From DASZTV01 sp035547515 (GTDB taxonomy: Bacteria; Actinomycetota; Actinomycetes; JAFAQI01), in assembly GCA_035547515.1 (NCBI GenBank), contig DASZUS010000008.1:42977-106976 (forward strand): 64,000 nucleotides of DNA, given 5' to 3'. Positions 33,973 to 41,537 of this stretch are shown here, piece by piece (within the stretch, counting starts at the first letter, position 1; every line of letters begins with the position of its first letter). The notes below the pieces were generated by a model that had not been told where the DNA came from, searched no databases, and worked only from the letters and a program-made list of their open reading frames with translations. The position numbers and the translations under genes are program-made.

Positions 33973-36651
33973 GTGACCCCACCAACACAACAAAGTAAGA
34001 CTAGTTTTGTGGTGGTCGGCGGCGGTGCGGCAGGCACCCTCGTCGCGACGCGCCTGCTCGACGAGTCGGCGCGGCGCCATCTCTCGATGACAGTCACGGT
34101 CGTCGAGCCCCGCGCGGCGCTCGGCCGCGGGATCGCGTACTCCGCGGCGGACCGCCGCCACGTCCTCAACGTGCCCGCGCTGAAGATGACCGCGTATCCG
34201 GAGGACGGCGAGCACTTCCTGCGGTGGCTCGCGCGTCACGGCCGCGAGGTCGCGGAGGCCGACTTCGTCCCGCGGGCGTGGTACGGCCAGTACCTCGACG
34301 ACGTGCTCCGGGCCGCGGCGCGCCGCGCGAACCTTGCCGAGCTGCGCGTTGTGCGCGCCCGGGCGACAGGTCTCGAGCGGGTGGGCACGCGGGCTCGCGT
34401 CATGCTCGACACCGGCGAGGACCTGCCGCCGGCCGACGGTGTCGTGCTCGCGCTGGGGCACCTCGGCGTCGAGACCGGCTGGGCGCCGCCGGCCCTTCGC
34501 GAGTCGAAGCGCTTCATCGCCGACCCCTGGGCAGCCGGCGCCCTCGACGGCGTACCGGAGGACGCCGACGTGATGTTCGTCGGCTCGGGGCTGACGATGG
34601 TCGACGCGGCCCTCCAGCTCGACCGGCCGGGCCGGACGCTGCGGGTGGTCTCGCGCCACGGCCTGCTGCCGCGGCGGCACGTGCGCGACCTGCTTCCCGC
34701 GATGGAGGCGCCGCAGTTCTCGTGCGAGGCGCCGACGCTGGCGGAGCTGCGCAGGGTGATGTCGGCGCACATCGACAAGGCGCAGCGGCGGTACGGCGAC
34801 TGGCGTCCGGCGATCGACAGCATTCGCGCCCTGACCCCCAAGCTGTGGGCCGGCCTCGACCCGGCCGACCGTGCCGAGTTCGTGCGCACCGACGCTCGCG
34901 CGTGGGACGCGGTGCGGCATCGCATCCCGCCCGACAGCGCGGAGCTCATCCACCAGATGCGCGGGGCGGGCCGGCTCGTGCTCACTCCCGGCGAGGTGGC
35001 GGCGGTGGTCGAGAGCGACGCTGGCCTCGCCGTACGTCTCTCGGACGGCTCGTCGGCCATGGTCGGGGCAGTGGTCAACTGCACGGGACCCTGCGATCGG
35101 CCGGAGCGCAGCCGCGACCCGTTCGTCCAGTCGCTGCTGGCGGCGGACCTCGCGCGAAGCGGGCCGCTCGGGATCGGGTTCGACACGCGCCCGGACGGCC
35201 GCCTCATCGGGCGTGACGGCAGTGACGACTTGCCGCTGTTCACCCTCGCGGCGCTTCGCAAGGGCTCGCTGTGGGAGTCGACGGCGATGCCCGAGATCCG
35301 GGTGCAGGCCGCCCACGTCGCGCGATGTCTCGTCGGGCCGGCCCGCCACGAGCCGGTGCGCCCGACCGACCAGTACGGGCTGGCCGTATCGACCACCGCC
35401 GAGGCGGCGGAGCTGTGGCGGCAGGCGCTGGACCGGATCCGCCGGGTGCAGGCGGGGGCGCCGGAGCTGATCGCGGCAGCCCTCGAGATCGACCCAGCCT
35501 TTGCCCTCGGGCACGCCGCTCTCGCGTTGCTGGCGCGCGAGTGCGAGGCCGACGTCGACGCGGCGGCGTCGCTGTCGTGTGCGATCGACGCGATGCGGCT
35601 GCGGGCGGACGCCCGGGAGATCAGCTTCATCCGCATGGTCGAGGCGCGGCTGGTCGAAGAGCCCGCCACCGCGGACGAGCAGCTGCTGCGGCACATCAAG
35701 CAGCATCCGATCGACTGCCTCGCGGTGAGCGCGGCGCTGCCGACGATCGCCTTCAGCGGGGTGGCGCAGCCGATCGAGCAGGCATGGGCGCTGGTCGACT
35801 CGCTCGCACCCGAGTACGGCGACGACTGGTGGTTTCGCAGTCTCGCGGCCTTCACCCGCCAGGAGCAGGAGCGCTTTGCCGAGGCCGAGGAGCTGGCCGA
35901 GCAGGCGCTCGCCTTCGAGCCGGCTGCCGGGCACGCCGTGCATGCCCGCGCACACATCACCTATGAGACCGGCGACCACCTCGCGGGTCTGGCCTGGCTG
36001 GATCGATGGATCGACGAGCACGGCGGGGACACCAACCACCGCGCGCACTTCGTGTGGCACGCGGCGTTGCACGAGATCGCGATGGGTGACTTCGACGCGG
36101 CGCTGCGGCGCTACCACGAGCAGCTCGCGCCGCCGCGGGTCACCGGGGCGCGGGCGCTGGTCGACTCGGCGTCGCTGTTGTGGCGGCTGCGGATGCTCGG
36201 CGTGTCGATCGGGTGTGCCGAGATGCTGCCGACCCTGGCAGCGGTGGACCAGTGCGTCTTCGACCGCCCGGCGACGACCTTCACCGCGCTTCATGCGGCC
36301 ATCGGACTGGCCGGTGCAGGCGACCTCGCCGCTCTCGCCGCTCTGGAGTCCTACGCCGCCGAGCATCCCAACCGCTCGTTCGCGGTAGCCGTCGTACCGC
36401 TGTGCCGCGGGCTCGCGGCGGTGGCCGATAGCCGGCCGGCCGACGCGGTCGGCCCGCTCACCGCCCTGCGCACCATGGGGCTGCGCCGCTTCGGGGGGAG
36501 CGCGGCCCAGCAGGAGGTCGTGGAGGAGACGCTGCTGCACGCACTCGTCGCATCGGGCCGTCGGGCTGAGGCCGCGACCTTGCTGGACGAGCGGCACCAG
36601 CGACGGCGGTCCCCGGGCGACCAGCGCCGCCTGGAGGCTCTCCTCAGCTGA
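33973..36651 (+). CDS. FAD/NAD(P)-binding protein fused to a TTC38-like TPR domain
   Basis: An 892-residue two-part protein. The N-terminal part (about 10-470) is an FAD/NAD(P)-binding protein of the NAD_binding_9 type, with GGGAAG at 16-21, 'GRGIAYS', 'HVLNVPA' and a second 'MFVGSGLTMVDAAL' dinucleotide site. From about 490 to 885 the sequence is helical and matches TTC38-type tetratricopeptide proteins ('EIDPAFALGHAALALLA', 'EPAAGHAVHARAHITYETGD', 'HFVWHAALHEIAMGDFDAAL'). Each half exists alone in other bacteria. The gene converges on a rhodanese/cysteine dioxygenase/persulfide dioxygenase cluster. The redox substrate is unknown. Confidence 0.75.
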   Translation: MTPPTQQSKTSFVVVGGGAAGTLVATRLLDESARRHLSMTVTVVEPRAALGRGIAYSAADRRHVLNVPALKMTAYPEDGEHFLRWLARHGREVAEADFVPRAWYGQYLDDVLRAAARRANLAELRVVRARATGLERVGTRARVMLDTGEDLPPADGVVLALGHLGVETGWAPPALRESKRFIADPWAAGALDGVPEDADVMFVGSGLTMVDAALQLDRPGRTLRVVSRHGLLPRRHVRDLLPAMEAPQFSCEAPTLAELRRVMSAHIDKAQRRYGDWRPAIDSIRALTPKLWAGLDPADRAEFVRTDARAWDAVRHRIPPDSAELIHQMRGAGRLVLTPGEVAAVVESDAGLAVRLSDGSSAMVGAVVNCTGPCDRPERSRDPFVQSLLAADLARSGPLGIGFDTRPDGRLIGRDGSDDLPLFTLAALRKGSLWESTAMPEIRVQAAHVARCLVGPARHEPVRPTDQYGLAVSTTAEAAELWRQALDRIRRVQAGAPELIAAALEIDPAFALGHAALALLARECEADVDAAASLSCAIDAMRLRADAREISFIRMVEARLVEEPATADEQLLRHIKQHPIDCLAVSAALPTIAFSGVAQPIEQAWALVDSLAPEYGDDWWFRSLAAFTRQEQERFAEAEELAEQALAFEPAAGHAVHARAHITYETGDHLAGLAWLDRWIDEHGGDTNHRAHFVWHAALHEIAMGDFDAALRRYHEQLAPPRVTGARALVDSASLLWRLRMLGVSIGCAEMLPTLAAVDQCVFDRPATTFTALHAAIGLAGAGDLAALAALESYAAEHPNRSFAVAVVPLCRGLAAVADSRPADAVGPLTALRTMGLRRFGGSAAQQEVVEETLLHALVASGRRAEAATLLDERHQRRRSPGDQRRLEALLS

Positions 36652-36671
36652 ACTTGCGCGGGGGCAGCTAC

Positions 36672-36719
36672 CGCGAGCGCCGCCTGACGGTGCTAGAAGA
36701 CAGCCAGGCGGCGCTCGCG
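36672..36719. terminator. Bidirectional terminator hairpin
   Basis: A perfect 15-base inverted repeat (36672-36686 and 36705-36719, arm CGCGAGCGCCGCCTG) with an 18-base loop lies between convergent genes. It has no T-run on either side. Position and strength suggest that it separates the two converging transcripts. Confidence 0.6.
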
Positions 36720-36727
36720 CGCTGCAA

Positions 36728-37108
36728 CTAGTCGTTGACGGTCGGAAGGCCTTCGGCGCGCCAGGCGCGGTAGCCGCCGATCAGGTCCGTTGCACGCCGG
36801 ATGCCCAGGTTGCGCAGGCTGTCGGCGGCGAGGCTCGAGGCGTAGCCCTCGTTGCAGCACAGCACCACCCACGCGTCGTACGACGCGAACGGCAGTCGTG
36901 CCTCGGAGGCCGGGTCGAGCCGCCACTCGAGGACGTTGCGGTCAATCACCACCGCGCCGGGGATCTCGCCTTCGATGACCCGGTTCACCTCGGGGCGGAT
37001 GTCGATGATGAGCGCGCCTTCTGCCTGCGCGGCGAATGCTTCCTTCGGGGTCAGCCGCGACAGCCGCGACCTGGCATTGGCCAGTGCCTGGCTGATCGTC
37101 ATCGTCAT
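36728..37108 (-). CDS. Single-domain rhodanese (sulfurtransferase)
   Basis: A 126-residue rhodanese with the active-site loop CNEGYAS (Cys85, preceded by Cys84), LIIDIRPEVNRVIEGEIPGAV near the start and the usual C-terminal GGYRAW segment. It moves sulfane sulfur from thiosulfate or a persulfide to an acceptor. Its ATG overlaps the cysteine dioxygenase stop by 4 bases, so the two are made together. With the persulfide dioxygenase upstream, it probably handles sulfur released from cysteine or sulfide. Confidence 0.85.
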   Translation of the reverse strand: MTMTISQALANARSRLSRLTPKEAFAAQAEGALIIDIRPEVNRVIEGEIPGAVVIDRNVLEWRLDPASEARLPFASYDAWVVLCCNEGYASSLAADSLRNLGIRRATDLIGGYRAWRAEGLPTVND

Positions 37109-37617
37109 GCCGGCACCGCGCTCGGTGCCCGCCGGCCGATGGCAGCCTCGCGGTCCTCTCGGGTCGAGACGGTGCGCACTCGCGCGAGCCCGCTCGGGTG
37201 CTGGGCGTAGAACGACATCTCCGACAGCGGTGGGGAGTAGGCATGCAGGCTCACCGCTGCCGCGGGTCCGGCGTTGTAGACGTCGTGGACCGTCGTCGGG
37301 GAGATCGCCACGGACTTGCCCGCCGTGACAACCGTCGTACGGGTCTCCAGCGCCTCGGGCATTGCGCGGACCTCGGTCAGCGCGCCCTGGACGACGAGGA
37401 ACGCGCCCGACGAACCGCCGTGGTCGTGCAGCTCGGTGCCTTGGCCGGTCAACCAGGTGAGCAACCAGATGTCCGCACAGTCGTTGCCTTGCAGCCGCCG
37501 CCACCAGCGGCCGGAGGCGTCGAATCGCGCCAGGCTGCGCCACTGCGAGGCGCGGTCGGCGAGCCGCTCGAGGACGGCTACTAGCTGCGTTGCGTCGAGT
37601 GTCTGGAGGGAAGCCAT
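37105..37617 (-). CDS. Cysteine dioxygenase family protein
   Basis: A 170-residue cupin with a 3-His iron site: His64 and His66 in ELHDHGGSSG, and His111 in 'VHDVYN'. Cysteine or 3-mercaptopropionate dioxygenases convert a thiol to the sulfinate with O2; which thiol is used cannot be fixed from these motifs. The ATG at 37617 is chosen because TACAGT ends 6 bases upstream and the longer frame adds only seven unconserved residues. It is coupled to the rhodanese gene downstream and lies 34 bases after the persulfide dioxygenase gene. Confidence 0.82.
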   Translation of the reverse strand: MASLQTLDATQLVAVLERLADRASQWRSLARFDASGRWWRRLQGNDCADIWLLTWLTGQGTELHDHGGSSGAFLVVQGALTEVRAMPEALETRTTVVTAGKSVAISPTTVHDVYNAGPAAAVSLHAYSPPLSEMSFYAQHPSGLARVRTVSTREDREAAIGRRAPSAVPA

Positions 37618-37623
37618 AGAGCA

Positions 37624-37629
37624 ACTGTA
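37624..37629 (-). promoter_or_regulatory. Candidate -10 (TACAGT) of the cysteine dioxygenase operon
   Basis: A TAnnnT hexamer that ends 6 bases before the ATG at 37617. The CACTCAAGTAAC motif at 37636-37647 falls within the -35/-10 spacer upstream of it. Confidence 0.45.
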
Positions 37630-37635
37630 GCAGAC

Positions 37636-37647
37636 CACTCAAGTAAC
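37636..37647. promoter_or_regulatory. Sulfur-gene motif, copy 1 (CACTCAAGTAAC)
   Basis: This 12-mer lies 19-30 bases upstream of the cysteine dioxygenase start. It matches the copy upstream of the persulfide dioxygenase (39111-39122) at 11 of 12 positions. A shared regulator site is proposed; no binding protein is known. Confidence 0.4.
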
Positions 37648-37651
37648 TACA

Positions 37652-39028
37652 TTAAGACACGCTTAACGGCTCGACCAGGTCGTGCTCGCGCGCAGAGGCG
37701 AAGCTGTCGTCGACGAGCACGACCTGGTGGCCCGCACGGTCGAGCAGCGACGCGGCGATCGTGGCGCGGAAGCCGCTCGCGCAGTGCACCCACCAGCTGT
37801 GCTTCGGCAGCTCGGGTAGCCGCGCCATGAGCTCCGGCAGCGGCAGGTGCGTCGCGCCGGGGATGGCGCCGTCGCGGTCGCGCTCGTCATGGCGTCGCAC
37901 GTCGAGCACCGTGGCGCCGCCCCGGCTCGCGTGGTCGAGCTCGGCGAAGGTCGCCCGGCGGAAGCTTCGGCGGGGCAGCGCCGGTGCGATCGAGTCGAGT
38001 GGGCCGTGCGCGACGGCTGTGGGCCGGTCGATGCCGATCCGGGCGAGCTGGCGTTGCGCCGCCGCGATCTGCTCGGCGCTCTCGCCGAGCAGGGTGAGCG
38101 GCTCGCCGTACGGGAAGATCCACCCGAGGTAGGTCGCGAACTGCGTGCCGAGCTCGACGGCGATCGACCCCGCCAGGTGGTCGGCGGCAAACTCGCGGCG
38201 GCTGCGGATGTCGACCACCCACTCGCCGGCGGCCAACCGCCGTGCGATCTCCTCGGCGTCCGCGGCGCGCGCCTCGCTGAGGTCGGCCGCGGTGACTCCC
38301 GCGGCGTTTCTCGGCGCCATGTGGGCGTAGTAGGCGGGGTACGGCGTGAAGCCCGCGACCACGGTGTGCACGAACTCGGCCTCGTCGGGCGCAGTGAGTG
38401 CGAGGTTGTTGCGGCGCTCGTCGCCGATGGTGCCACCGGCCGATGCGCTCGGGCTCGGGGGACCGGAGGAGCAGAAGCTGCCGAAGCCGTGGGTGGGGTA
38501 GAGCGCGGCGTCGTCAGGCAGCGAGTCGGCCAGCCGGCGTACCGAGCGGTACTGCGCGAGGGCGAGCGGGTGCGTGAGGTCGGGGCTGATCAAGTCGGTA
38601 CGGCCCACTGCGCCGTAGAGCAAGGACCCGCCGCTGAACACCGCCGTCGCGCCGCCGGCATCCGTCACCACGTAGCTCAGGTGTCCGGGAGTGTGACCGG
38701 GCGTCGCGACGACGCGGACGCTGAGGTCGCCCACGAACAGCGTCGTGTCGTCGCCGACCGGAGTGCGCGGGAAGCCCACCTTCTCGCTGCCAGCCACCAG
38801 GTAGTCGACCTTCGCCGAGCGGGCGAGCGCCAGGCCGCCGGTCAGGTAGTCGTTGTGGATGTGCGTCTCGGCCACCGCGGCGAGCTCGAGGCCTAGCCGG
38901 TCGAGCACCTCGCTGATTCGGTCGATGTCGCGCTGCGGGTCGACCACCAATGCATACGACCCGTCGTGCACCACATAGCTACGGTCGCCGAGCTCCTCGG
39001 TCGGAACTGTCTCAACCTGCACGTGCAT
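37652..39028 (-). CDS. Persulfide dioxygenase-like MBL protein with two rhodanese domains
   Basis: A 458-residue enzyme. The N-terminal MBL domain has ETHIHNDYLTGG (metal ligands; Tyr replaces the usual third His), 'TPGHTPGHLSY' and 'PTHGFGSFC', as in ETHE1/PDO-rhodanese proteins. Two rhodanese domains follow: the first lacks a catalytic Cys, and the second has HCASGFRA with one. The family oxidises glutathione or related persulfide to sulfite and thiol. The ATG at 39028 gives the conserved 'VETVPTEELGDRSY' start; GTG at 39070 would add 14 residues. TATAGC at 39098-39093 is a possible -10. Confidence 0.82.
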   Translation of the reverse strand: MHVQVETVPTEELGDRSYVVHDGSYALVVDPQRDIDRISEVLDRLGLELAAVAETHIHNDYLTGGLALARSAKVDYLVAGSEKVGFPRTPVGDDTTLFVGDLSVRVVATPGHTPGHLSYVVTDAGGATAVFSGGSLLYGAVGRTDLISPDLTHPLALAQYRSVRRLADSLPDDAALYPTHGFGSFCSSGPPSPSASAGGTIGDERRNNLALTAPDEAEFVHTVVAGFTPYPAYYAHMAPRNAAGVTAADLSEARAADAEEIARRLAAGEWVVDIRSRREFAADHLAGSIAVELGTQFATYLGWIFPYGEPLTLLGESAEQIAAAQRQLARIGIDRPTAVAHGPLDSIAPALPRRSFRRATFAELDHASRGGATVLDVRRHDERDRDGAIPGATHLPLPELMARLPELPKHSWWVHCASGFRATIAASLLDRAGHQVVLVDDSFASAREHDLVEPLSVS

Positions 39029-39110
39029 CCCGTCTCTCGAAGTTGTGACGTGTGTCACTGCGCCGCTCACGTCGCGTTCCCGTACCGGTCGTGCTATATC
39101 TATCTCAACT

Positions 39111-39122
39111 CACTCAAGTTAC
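39111..39122. promoter_or_regulatory. Sulfur-gene motif, copy 2 (CACTCAAGTTAC), in a divergent promoter
   Basis: It lies between the persulfide dioxygenase and the SBP56-like gene and is preceded by a partial third repeat (CTCAACTCACTCAAG). It could control both directions. It pairs with the copy at 37636-37647. Confidence 0.4.
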
Positions 39123-39164
39123 GCGGGTTAGTCATCAATCTAGCGCCGACGCACGGAGGCAGGA

Positions 39165-41537
39165 ATGCGGTTCCGGTTGAGCAGTTCAAGACTTGTGGCG
39201 GTGGGTGCAGCGCTCGCCGTCGCGTCCGGAGGAGGGGTGGCAGCCGCGTCGACGGGAACGTCGGCCGCGAGCGGCTCGAGCTCCTTGCTTCCGACGATCA
39301 CCCGCACCGTCGACACGATCAAAGCCGCGGGCAAAACGGTGGTCGGCAGCGTCAACTACACGGTCAACGAGCCGACCGAGTCGCGCGCGAGCGCGACCGA
39401 CACCTACGGCAACCCGCTCGAGGGCCTCTCGCTCAAGGGCCTGCCGAGCCTGCCGGGCGTGGGGGAGGGCCTCCCGTTCGAGACCGGCAACAACCCGGGG
39501 CTGGACAACGAGCCGTCGAGTGAGAACACCGGCAAGTGCCCGCCGCCCGGCAACGGTCACGAGTACCTCATCGTGTGGGCCGGCAAGATGAACGCCGCCG
39601 ACCTCACCGGTACCGACATCCTCGACCTGATCAACGGCGGTGCGGTCAACCCCGAGGGTCTGGCCTCCCAGATCCCGATCGAGTTCCTCGAGACCGGGTC
39701 GGACATGATGGCCACGATCGACGCCGAGCCGGGTTGCGCGACGTACGGCAAGGTCGTCAACGTCTCAGTCGTCAGCGGCCCGGATGGCGTGGAGAACGAG
39801 CCGCATCACATGCAGTACACGTGGTACCCCGGCCAGACGGTCTGGGCGGGCGGCCTGTTCACCTCGCGGCTGTTCACCTACGACTTGTCCGACCTGCCGC
39901 AGGTCAAGCTGACCCGGATCGACGAGCCGTGGTCGACGCCCAGCGGCAGCATCTGGGACGCGTTCGCGACGCTCCCCAACGGAGACGCGTACGGCACGCT
40001 CATGGGCGGTCCGCTCTACGCCTACGGCACCACGCCGGGCGCGGTCGTCGAGATCGCCGGCAACAACCACCCCGGCGCGCAGCCCGGCCAGATCCTCGGC
40101 GAGTGGCCGGCGTCCGGGTCGGAGGACCTGCTGAACTCGGCGAACACCAACGGCAGCGTGGGCGGCGCTCTCCTGTCGTCGGTCGGCTCGACGCTGGGGA
40201 GCCTGCCTGGTCTGGTGAGCAAGGGCAACGACGACGCGGGCATCAGCACGGCGAACGGTCACATCAAGTGCCCGGACTTCGGCAGCTGCGCCAACCCGCA
40301 CGGCATCCAGATCCGAGCCGACCTCCACACGATGGTGACCTCGGACTACGCCGAGCCCGCCCAGATCATCGAGGACCCGGTCAAGCCGACCAACCCGTAC
40401 TACTTCCGTCGTACGGTGCGCATCTGGAGCTTCGACGACAAGGGCTGCTCCGGCAACCCGACGCCGGGCGCCACGATCAACAACCCGAAGATCTGCGCCA
40501 TCGACGTGATGCCGCTCGGGCCGCGTGACGACTCGAACCCGGCCCACGGCGAGAACCTCGGGATCATGGAGAACGGCGCGACCTGGGACTACCCGCTGCC
40601 TGACGGCAACGTGCCCAAGGGCTGGTTCTCCGAGTCGATGTGCGGTGGCGCGGTCTTCTACACGCCGGACATCACCGACACCAAGGACCACCCGTGGCAC
40701 GAGGTCTTCGACTCGACCGCGGCGGTGGCCGCACTGAAGTCCAATGGCGCAGGCAGGGTGCCCGGCGGTGGCGACCTGAAGAACGAACCGGCCGGCTGCG
40801 ACGGCGCGGCGTGGGACGTCGTGAGCCCTGACAACCGGTTCCTCGGTCACGCGGTCAGCGGGCGCTACATCCTGCAGGACGACTACGACGACGCCGGTAC
40901 GCCGAAGATGGTCTACACCCTGAGCATCACCAAGCTGCTCGAGGCCGGCGACCACTACAAGTGCAACCTCGCGAACAACATCCGCGCGCTCGCCGACCCG
41001 ACGCTGGGCGGCAAGGACTGCCCGACGGTGGCCGGTGTGGTCCCGATCAACGACCCGACCTCGGGTGGCCCGCACTGGGCGGAGTTCGACAACTTCCGCC
41101 TGGCCGCGGTCAAGATCAAGGACCCGAAGACCGGCAAGACGGTGATCGACTACCACGCCCCGACCCGGATCGCGGAGGCGAACTACTTCGTCGCCCGGAC
41201 CGGCGTCGACGGCAACCACACCGTCTGCATGATCAACATGAACCCGACCACGGGCTCGCTCTCGCTCGACACCAGCTTCATCGACGAGACCGAAGGCACG
41301 CCCTGCGTCCAGTTCAACCGACGGGACTGGCCGGACCCGAACATCAAGGGGTTCTACAAGCCGCACTCGATGCTGTTCGTCGAGAACGACCCGCCGGCAA
41401 CCGGTCTGACCCCGTACGGGCACAACTACGGCCCGAACTGCGAGTTCGGCAAGGTCGTGGACGGTCAGTGCCGCGGCTACTGGGGCGAGCCGATCGACAT
41501 GGGCGCTGATACCGCCGGCTTGAAGTACGAAGAGTGA
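39165..41537 (+). CDS. Exported SBP56/methanethiol-oxidase-like protein
   Basis: A 790-residue secreted protein: signal peptide about 1-28 and a low-complexity region to about 120. The rest follows the SBP56 (selenium-binding protein/MtoX) propeller pattern: EYLIVWAG at 133-140, EPHHMQY at 212-218, 'PHGIQIRADLHTMVTSDY' at 379-396, TVRIWSF at 417-423, SPDNRFL at 554-560, GPHW at 635-638 and 'SLDTSFIDETEG' near 700-711. Bacterial MtoX is a copper enzyme that turns methanethiol into formaldehyde, H2S and H2O2. This protein is much longer than the usual 430-460 residues, with insertions and extra cysteines. A GGAGG lies 5 bases before the ATG. A CopC/CopD gene follows with a 4-base overlap. Activity is inferred. 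Confidence 0.65.
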   Translation: MRFRLSSSRLVAVGAALAVASGGGVAAASTGTSAASGSSSLLPTITRTVDTIKAAGKTVVGSVNYTVNEPTESRASATDTYGNPLEGLSLKGLPSLPGVGEGLPFETGNNPGLDNEPSSENTGKCPPPGNGHEYLIVWAGKMNAADLTGTDILDLINGGAVNPEGLASQIPIEFLETGSDMMATIDAEPGCATYGKVVNVSVVSGPDGVENEPHHMQYTWYPGQTVWAGGLFTSRLFTYDLSDLPQVKLTRIDEPWSTPSGSIWDAFATLPNGDAYGTLMGGPLYAYGTTPGAVVEIAGNNHPGAQPGQILGEWPASGSEDLLNSANTNGSVGGALLSSVGSTLGSLPGLVSKGNDDAGISTANGHIKCPDFGSCANPHGIQIRADLHTMVTSDYAEPAQIIEDPVKPTNPYYFRRTVRIWSFDDKGCSGNPTPGATINNPKICAIDVMPLGPRDDSNPAHGENLGIMENGATWDYPLPDGNVPKGWFSESMCGGAVFYTPDITDTKDHPWHEVFDSTAAVAALKSNGAGRVPGGGDLKNEPAGCDGAAWDVVSPDNRFLGHAVSGRYILQDDYDDAGTPKMVYTLSITKLLEAGDHYKCNLANNIRALADPTLGGKDCPTVAGVVPINDPTSGGPHWAEFDNFRLAAVKIKDPKTGKTVIDYHAPTRIAEANYFVARTGVDGNHTVCMINMNPTTGSLSLDTSFIDETEGTPCVQFNRRDWPDPNIKGFYKPHSMLFVENDPPATGLTPYGHNYGPNCEFGKVVDGQCRGYWGEPIDMGADTAGLKYEE

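Noticed and set aside
33976..34012. Hairpin over the first codons of the FAD/TPR gene (CCACCA...TGGTGG)
   Set aside because: The stem needs a 3-base bulge and pairs only 9 bases around a large loop, so it is too weak to claim as a riboswitch or attenuator.
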